A stretch of DNA of 64,000 nucleotides from Candidatus Allofournierella pullicola. Its GTDB lineage: Bacteria; Bacillota; Clostridia; Oscillospirales; Ruminococcaceae. The stretch covers positions 62,001 to 126,000 of the forward strand of contig DXFW01000020.1 in assembly GCA_019114225.1 (NCBI GenBank), read 5' to 3'. Of this stretch, positions 58,878 to 64,000 are shown piece by piece; positions within the stretch are counted from its first letter, which is position 1, and each line of letters opens with the position of its first letter. A program made the translations under genes and the position numbers. The notes under the pieces are model-generated. The model saw only the letters and a program-made list of their open reading frames with translations. It had not been told where the DNA came from and ran no database searches.

Positions 58878-60125
58878 TTATTGTTCCTGCTGGGAAGCGC
58901 TTTGGGATGTGCTGGCGGATGCGGACCCGGAGGCCGGCGCGGAATCGGAAGAGGGCTGCGAGGCGGACGCAGAACCGGAGGCCGCCTCAGAGCCGGAGGC
59001 CGCGCTGGCGGAGGAAGAATTTGCCGTATCCGGCGGCGGGAGTTCGCTTTCTTCCTGTTCAAAGCTGCCGGGAGCAAAGGTGAACCGGTGGACCGTGCTG
59101 TCCAGCTGACTGGACACATCCAGCGTGCCCCGGTCGCTGGCGCTCAGATATTCGCCGCTCTCGTTTTTCAGCAGCAGGGCGGCCACGCTCAGCTTATAAT
59201 CCAGGTTGTTGAAGGTGCCCAGCAGCACCTTGATCCGCCCGTCGTAAACAAAATAAGCGTCGTTGCCAAGGCCCATGTCGATCCGGGTGCAGTGGTCGGC
59301 CAGGTCCTGGCCGTAGAGCTGCACCATCAGATCGCTGATCTGTTCGCTCTGGGCCTGGGTGGTGGTGGAGAGATACCGCCCGGCGGTGGGCGCGTTCACT
59401 CCCAGGCCGGTGATGACCGGCAGGCTGTCCGGCTGGTCCGGCTGCACCTTCAGCACCTTCAGCCCGTCGCTGAGAATGGCCCAGCCGGCGTCGGTCTTGA
59501 CGCACCACGCCTCGGTGGCCGGAGCCACCTGCACCACCACCGTGTCCGGCAGACGGCGGCGCACCCGGATGGTTTCGAGATAGGGCAGCTGCAGTTCCAT
59601 CGCCGCCTGCTTTTCCGCGGCCGAAAAGCCAAAGAGGTTTTCTTCCATGGGCACGGCCAGCGCGCCGAGGATCGCGTCCTCGGTGTAAATGCCGGTGTTG
59701 GCGGGGGTGGTCTTGTCCAGATTTTCCACCACGATGTGCTTGACCTTGAACAGCACCGTGACCGACAGGATGAAGCCCACCGCCATCAGAAACACCACAA
59801 AGAAAAAGGCCAGCCACCGGCGCCGACGGCGGCGGCGCCGCATTTCGCCCCGTGTCATCTGCCTGCGGCGGGCAGGTTCGGTCGCGGGCTTTTTTCTGCC
59901 CGCCGGCTTTTTCCTCCGCTGGGGGGGCGTGTCGGGCGCGTCCAGCGGCTCCATGCCCACCGCGCCCAGGGGCAGCGTCATCTGCTGCATTTCGCCCGCG
60001 CCGCGCCGGGGCTGCCTGGGGATGGGGGCCGTCTGCTGATCAAAAAGCGGGGCCTGAGGCGCAGGCTTGCCGCCGTCCCGGCGCGAAGCAGGGCGGCGCA
60101 CCGTCAGTTTGTTTTTGTCGCTCAC
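58878..60125 (-). CDS. ftsQ: cell division protein FtsQ/DivIB with low-complexity Ser/Ala tail
   Basis: A 415-residue divisome protein. A basic, disordered cytosolic head of about 105 residues (RRRRRRRR before the membrane) leads to one transmembrane helix near 107-125 and the extracellular POTRA domain starting KVKHIVVENLDKTTP near 130, followed by the beta domain (VAPATEAWCVKTDAGWAIL). The last ~60 residues are almost only Ser, Ala, Gly, Glu and Pro repeats. FtsQ links FtsL/FtsB with the septal synthase. It follows murG, as in the standard Firmicute order, with murB missing. Confidence 0.88.
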   Translation of the reverse strand: MSDKNKLTVRRPASRRDGGKPAPQAPLFDQQTAPIPRQPRRGAGEMQQMTLPLGAVGMEPLDAPDTPPQRRKKPAGRKKPATEPARRRQMTRGEMRRRRRRRRWLAFFFVVFLMAVGFILSVTVLFKVKHIVVENLDKTTPANTGIYTEDAILGALAVPMEENLFGFSAAEKQAAMELQLPYLETIRVRRRLPDTVVVQVAPATEAWCVKTDAGWAILSDGLKVLKVQPDQPDSLPVITGLGVNAPTAGRYLSTTTQAQSEQISDLMVQLYGQDLADHCTRIDMGLGNDAYFVYDGRIKVLLGTFNNLDYKLSVAALLLKNESGEYLSASDRGTLDVSSQLDSTVHRFTFAPGSFEQEESELPPPDTANSSSASAASGSEAASGSASASQPSSDSAPASGSASASTSQSASQQEQ

Positions 60126-60159
60126 AGGCTGCGCCGCCTCCTTTTCCGCCGGGCGCCGC

Positions 60160-61278
60160 TCACAGTTCCATCAGCTCCGCCAGCTTTGCCCAGATTTTTT
60201 CAAGGCTTTCCGGCTCGGCCAGGGCGCGGGCCATCTTGCCCATCACCGCCAGCTTGCCGTTTTCCTGCACCAGCTGCTGCACCGTCTGCACCAGCACCGC
60301 GCCGGTGAGATCTTTTTCCTCAATAACCACCGCCGCCCCGGCCTTTTGCAGCTCCAGAGCGTTGTAATACTGGTGATTTTCCGCCACATTGGGGCTGGGG
60401 ATGAGGATGGCCGCACGGCCCACCGCCTCCAGCTCCGCCAGGGTCAGCGCCCCGGCGCGGCTGATGACCAGATCGGCCGCGGCCAGCAGCTCGGGCATGT
60501 TTTCGATGTATTCCTGCACCTGCAGGCGGCTGCCGGGCTGCACGCCCTTTTCGGCCAGCAGCTTGCGGAACAGCTCCATCCCCCGGCTGCCGGTGGCATG
60601 GATGTGCAGGATGTTCCAGGGGCAGGTCTTTTCCCAGGCGACCAGTTCGGCCACCACCTCGTTGATCCGCCGCGCGCCCAGGCTGCCGCCGAAGCTGAGG
60701 ATGACGGTGCGCTGACCCGCGTCCAGCCTGCTGCGGGCCAGGTCACGGTTCTGCATAAAGATCTCCGGCCGCACAGGGTTGCCCACAACACTGGTCTTTT
60801 CCGGCGCGCCCAGCTTTTCCACCGCAGCGGGCACCGCGGCAAAAATGAGGTCCACATCCTTGGCCAGCAGCTTGTTGGTCACGCCGGGGAAGGCGTTCTG
60901 CTCGTGGATGGCGGTGCGAATGCCCATTTTGGCGGCGCAGCGCACCACCGGCCCGCTGACGTAGCCGCCGCAGCCGATGACCAGGTCCGGCTTCAGGGCC
61001 CGCAGCATTTTTTTCGCCCGGGGCCCGGAGAGCGCCAGGTGATACACCGCCTGCACGTTGCGGGCGATGTTTTTGGGGGTGAGGCGGCGCTGAATGCCGT
61101 TGACCTCGATGTGATGGAAGGGATAGCCCGCCTGGGTGACCAGGCGGTATTCCATGCCCTCTTTGCGGCCCGCAAAATGGATCTCCGCGTCCGGCCGGTG
61201 GGCTTTGATGGCCCCCGCAATGGCCAGAGCCGGGTTGATGTGGCCGGCGGTGCCGCCGGCGGCGATGAGCACGCGCAT
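60160..61278 (-). CDS. murG: undecaprenyldiphospho-muramoylpentapeptide GlcNAc transferase MurG
   Basis: A 372-residue GT28 enzyme that adds GlcNAc to lipid I to make lipid II. The N-terminal GGTAGHINPALA loop near residue 8 contacts the lipid phosphate; the nucleotide-sugar motif GGSLGARRIN is near 190 and RAGALTLAELEAVG near 265 is the family signature. The ATG at 61278 has GGAGAG upstream. Encoded between ftsW and ftsQ. Confidence 0.96.
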   Translation of the reverse strand: MRVLIAAGGTAGHINPALAIAGAIKAHRPDAEIHFAGRKEGMEYRLVTQAGYPFHHIEVNGIQRRLTPKNIARNVQAVYHLALSGPRAKKMLRALKPDLVIGCGGYVSGPVVRCAAKMGIRTAIHEQNAFPGVTNKLLAKDVDLIFAAVPAAVEKLGAPEKTSVVGNPVRPEIFMQNRDLARSRLDAGQRTVILSFGGSLGARRINEVVAELVAWEKTCPWNILHIHATGSRGMELFRKLLAEKGVQPGSRLQVQEYIENMPELLAAADLVISRAGALTLAELEAVGRAAILIPSPNVAENHQYYNALELQKAGAAVVIEEKDLTGAVLVQTVQQLVQENGKLAVMGKMARALAEPESLEKIWAKLAELMEL

Positions 61279-61297
61279 GTTGTTCTCTCCTTTGGAG

Positions 61298-62647
61298 TCA
61301 GGGTTTGTTCGCGCGGAACACATGAGTTTCCCGCGCGGCCTTTTCTTCGGCCTCGCGCGCCTTGCGCTCGGCCTTGGCCTTGTTGGCCGCCCGGCTGACG
61401 CTGAACACCACGCCCATTTCGCCCATCAGCAGCAAAAGGCTGGTGCCGCCGGAGGAGAAGAAGGGCAGGCTGATACCGGTGTTGGGGATGGTGTTGGTGA
61501 CCACCGCCACATTGAAGAAGAACTGGAAGCCGATCTGGGCCATCACGCCCACCACCAGCAGGCAGCCCGCCCGGTCGGGGGCGTTCACGGCGACGTAAAT
61601 GCCCTGGGCAATGAGCAGGGCGAACAGGGCGATACACAGCAACGCCCCCACAAAACCCAGCTCCTCGCCCAGAATGGCGAAGATGAAGTCGTTTTGAGCC
61701 TCGGAAAGCCACATATGCTTTTGGGTGGAGTTGCCAAGGCCCACCCCGAACCAGCCGCCCGAGCCGATGGTGTAGAGGCCCTGGGCCGTCTGCATGGTGG
61801 AGTCCAGCACGTCGGAGAAAGGGTCCAGCCAGCCGGAAAGGCGCTCCTGCACATAGCCTTTGCTGGTGATGAGCAGCAGGGCAATGCCGCCCGCCGCCGC
61901 GCCGCCGCCCAAGGCGAACCACATGAGATTGGTACCGCCCACGAACATCAGGGTGGCGGTGATACAGCACATCAGGATCATGGCGCTGTTGTGGGGTTCC
62001 AGGCGCAGCAGCACCAGCATGGGCAGCAGCAGCACGCCCGGCAGCAGAATGCCCTGGCGGAAGTTGTGCATGCGGCTGCGGTTCTGTTCAAACAGCACCG
62101 CCAGCAACAGCACGATGGAAAACTTGGCGATCTCGCCCACCTGCACGGTGGGCAGGCCCTTGATGTTGATCCAGCGGTGCACGTCGTTGATGGGCGGCAT
62201 GAACAGCACCGCCACCAGCAGCACCAGCGTCACCCAATAGAGGGGCCAGGCAAAACGCAGCAGCCAGCGGTAGTTCACCCGGCTGATGACCAGCATGACC
62301 GCGAAGCCCAGCACCGCATAGATGGCCTGGCTGCGGATGTAGTGATAGCTGTCGCCGAATTTGTAGTAGGCGATGGCATAGCTGGCGCTGAACAGCACGA
62401 TGAGGCCGAACACCAGCAGCACCACCAGGTTTGCCAGAAGGCCGGCGCTCAAAGGGCCGGGGTCCTTGGTGAACATGGCGGGCCAGGGCATTTTGCGCCG
62501 GAACGCCCCCACCGGGCGCAGGCGGCCCGAACGCCCGGGCGCGGGCCGGGGCGCGGGCATGGTCACAGGCCGCGCGGGAGCAGCGCGGCCGCCCCCGGGC
62601 ACAGGCGGGCGGCGCAGCGGCCGGCCGGACATATCTCTTGTGGACAC
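61298..62647 (-). CDS. ftsW: SEDS glycosyltransferase FtsW/SpoVE
   Basis: A 449-residue SEDS protein with a basic Pro/Arg-rich cytosolic head of about 75 residues, then ten transmembrane helices starting at NLVVLLVFGLIVLFSASYAIA. Signatures: GLPTVQVGEIAKFSIV, the loop GWLDPFSDVLDSTMQ, and NTIPNTGISLPFFSSGGTS. It lies between mraY and murG, the position of spoVE/ftsW in Firmicutes. Shares architecture and length with the paralogue at 43496. A GTG at 62647 is the likely start (AAAGGGGG upstream). Confidence 0.92.
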   Translation of the reverse strand: MSTRDMSGRPLRRPPVPGGGRAAPARPVTMPAPRPAPGRSGRLRPVGAFRRKMPWPAMFTKDPGPLSAGLLANLVVLLVFGLIVLFSASYAIAYYKFGDSYHYIRSQAIYAVLGFAVMLVISRVNYRWLLRFAWPLYWVTLVLLVAVLFMPPINDVHRWINIKGLPTVQVGEIAKFSIVLLLAVLFEQNRSRMHNFRQGILLPGVLLLPMLVLLRLEPHNSAMILMCCITATLMFVGGTNLMWFALGGGAAAGGIALLLITSKGYVQERLSGWLDPFSDVLDSTMQTAQGLYTIGSGGWFGVGLGNSTQKHMWLSEAQNDFIFAILGEELGFVGALLCIALFALLIAQGIYVAVNAPDRAGCLLVVGVMAQIGFQFFFNVAVVTNTIPNTGISLPFFSSGGTSLLLLMGEMGVVFSVSRAANKAKAERKAREAEEKAARETHVFRANKP

Positions 62648-62680
62648 GGCCGCACCGCCCCCTTTCTCAACATGCAGACA

Positions 62681-63691
62681 TTACAGGTAATAAACGTAAG
62701 CGAACAGCACCCCCAGCGCCGCCGCGCCGAAGGCGATGAAGCTGAACACACAGTCGATCTTGACCTCGCTCCAGCCGCGCATTTCGAAGGCGTGGTGGAT
62801 GGGGGTCATCTTGAACAGGCGCTTGCCGTGGGTCAGCTTGAAGTAGGTGACCTGGATGACCACCGTGGTGGCCTCCCAGATATACACCGCGCCAAAGAAG
62901 AAAATGAGTTCCGGCCGGCCCATGGCATAGGCGATACCAGCCACCGCGCCGCCCAGGAACATGCTGCCGGTGTCGCCCATGAAGGTCTTGGCCGGGTAGA
63001 AGTTCCAGAACAAAAAGCCGGTGAGCGCGCCCGCCATGGCGGCGGCAAAAAGGCTGAGATTGAACTCGCCCAAAAGGCTGGTCAGGGTCAGAAAGCCCAG
63101 CATGGCCACAAAGGTCACGCAGCTGCACAGGCCGTCGATCCCGTCGGTGAGGTTCACCGCGTTGACGATCCCGATGATGAGGCCGTAGGACAGCGGGTAG
63201 TACAAAAGGCCCAGGTCCACATAGCCGAGGCCCGGCAGGGTGACAAAGGTGGTGAGGGTGCCGTTCATGTGCAGCGCGAACAGCAGCGCGGTGGTGATGA
63301 GCAGCTGCGCCACGATCTTCTGCATGGCGCGCAGGCCCAGGTTGCGCTTTTTGACCACCTTGATGAAATCATCCAGAAAGCCCACCATGCCAAAGGCGAA
63401 GGCGGAGAACATGGCGATGTAAAGGCTGCGGGCGGCGGGGCCGCCCAGCATGTCGGGCGCGCTGTGCAGAAGGCTCAGAACTGCAAGCGCCACCGCAACG
63501 GTGCCCGCAAAGATGAAGCACAGGCCGCCCATGGTGGGTGTGCCCTGTTTTTTGTTGTGCCAGGTGGGGCCTATCTCCTTGATGGTCTGCCCGAAGTGCA
63601 GCTTGTGCAAAAAGGGGACGATGACGATTCCGGAGACCGCCGAAAGGACGAACCCGGTGAATGCCGCAAGGATCAGCGCGTAGCGTGCCAT
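62681..63691 (-). CDS. mraY: phospho-N-acetylmuramoyl-pentapeptide transferase MraY
   Basis: A 336-residue polytopic enzyme that makes lipid I. Signatures in order: KKQGTPTMGGL near residue 48 (substrate loop), FLDDFIKVVKKRNLGL near 105 (metal-binding Asp pair), NLTDGIDGL near 185 (catalytic Asp) and the C-terminal MTPIHHAFEMRGWSE near 290. Ten helices are expected. Starts at ATG 63691 with GGGAG upstream. murF precedes it and ftsW follows; murD, which often lies between mraY and ftsW, is absent. Confidence 0.97.
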   Translation of the reverse strand: MARYALILAAFTGFVLSAVSGIVIVPFLHKLHFGQTIKEIGPTWHNKKQGTPTMGGLCFIFAGTVAVALAVLSLLHSAPDMLGGPAARSLYIAMFSAFAFGMVGFLDDFIKVVKKRNLGLRAMQKIVAQLLITTALLFALHMNGTLTTFVTLPGLGYVDLGLLYYPLSYGLIIGIVNAVNLTDGIDGLCSCVTFVAMLGFLTLTSLLGEFNLSLFAAAMAGALTGFLFWNFYPAKTFMGDTGSMFLGGAVAGIAYAMGRPELIFFFGAVYIWEATTVVIQVTYFKLTHGKRLFKMTPIHHAFEMRGWSEVKIDCVFSFIAFGAAALGVLFAYVYYL

Positions 63692-63781
63692 ACTTTGAAA
63701 CTCCCTCTCACTTTTGCCGTGCGCGGGCACGGCGTGATGACGCCTCCCGGAAGGGGGCGCCGCAAAAGTACGCCTTTTATT

Positions 63782-64000
63782 TTATTGCAAAGTTTCCTCG
63801 CCGTAAAGGGCTTTCAGGATATTTTCCAGCTTCATGCCGCGGCTGGCCTTGGCCAGCAGCGCGTCACCCGGCTTCAAAAGGCCTTTGAGGGCTTCCAGCG
63901 CGGCGGCGGGAGTGTCGCAATGCACCGCCGCGAGGCCCGCCTTTTCGGCCTCTTCGGCCATCGCCCTGCTCTCTGCGCCCAGGGCCACCAGGCCCGCAAG
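63782..64000 (-). CDS. murF: MurF C-terminus (partial; gene continues outside window)
   Basis: The C-terminal 72 residues of UDP-MurNAc-tripeptide--D-Ala-D-Ala ligase: LVALGAES, a helical AMAEEAEKAGLAAVHCDTPAAALEALKGLLKPGDALLAKASRGMKLE tail, the last short pieces being characteristic of MurF's end (SRGMKLE). The rest of the gene is beyond the window at the higher coordinate. Position directly upstream of mraY matches the dcw order. Confidence 0.85.
   Translation of the reverse strand, partial: LAGLVALGAESRAMAEEAEKAGLAAVHCDTPAAALEALKGLLKPGDALLAKASRGMKLENILKALYGEETLQ

Noticed and set aside
1-64000. CRISPR arrays, IS elements, prophage or rRNA genes
   Set aside because: No regularly spaced repeats, transposase or integrase frames, phage structural genes or rRNA sequence were recognised.

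Overview
The window looks like chromosome from a high-GC, low-copy-number-repeat Firmicute of the class Clostridia, most likely a gut member of Oscillospirales/Ruminococcaceae. The evidence is the combination of consensus sigma-A promoters and strong Shine-Dalgarno (SD) sites, a SCIFF ribosomal peptide with its radical SAM maturase, a DnaD/DnaI-type helicase loader pair, BlaI/M56 regulation, DegV, WYL and TipAS regulators, and a Gram-positive cell-wall and division cluster. No rRNA, insertion sequence, prophage or CRISPR array was seen. The species is not identifiable by reading alone.

Region 1 (1-18.6 kb) is an accessory patchwork of short, often translationally coupled genes for small cytosolic proteins (two DUF3795 proteins, phosphoesterase, TfoX, GyrI-like, SRPBCC, deformylase-like, TIGR04076, SDR, flavodoxin, Vat-like acetyltransferase), interspersed with regulators (WYL, MerR/TipAS, XRE). 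Two items stand out. A methyltransferase gene lies behind a 147-nt leader with three nested helices, an SD-sequestering arm and an 11-codon leader ORF, the layout of a translational attenuator. Between 7.7 and 11.9 kb, a two-component/MacAB-type efflux locus is visibly decaying: truncated response regulator, missing histidine kinase, headless fusion protein, split permease, and a lipoprotein with an in-frame amber codon. Only the ATPase looks intact.

Region 2 (18.6-39.3 kb) holds ordinary chromosomal genes: an ECF sigma/anti-sigma pair, a ferredoxin and polyferredoxin pair, BlaI/BlaR-like genes with a clear operator, LysR and a two-gene chromate transporter, the SCIFF peptide, its maturase and a coupled PLP decarboxylase, flavin reductase, DegV, DnaD/DnaI-like proteins, a MATE exporter, a PHP phosphatase, an aconitase-like hydratase and a CapA-like protein. 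A tRNA-Gly(CCC) follows at 39.35 kb.

Region 3 (39.7-64 kb) is a split division/cell-wall (dcw) cluster, nearly all on the minus strand: murF, mraY, ftsW, murG, ftsQ at the far end, then murE, an Hsp70/J-protein pair, a PASTA transpeptidase, a second ftsW/rodA-type gene, murA, ftsZ and a DivIVA-like coiled-coil protein. Inserted between ftsQ and murE is a three-gene set: an ATP-grasp ligase of the Aslfm (D-aspartate ligase) type flanked by two glutamine-dependent asparagine-synthase paralogues. Together with a MurE whose usual DNPR motif reads DNNR, this suggests a peptidoglycan cross-bridge or amidation module, which is the most interesting functional hypothesis of the window.
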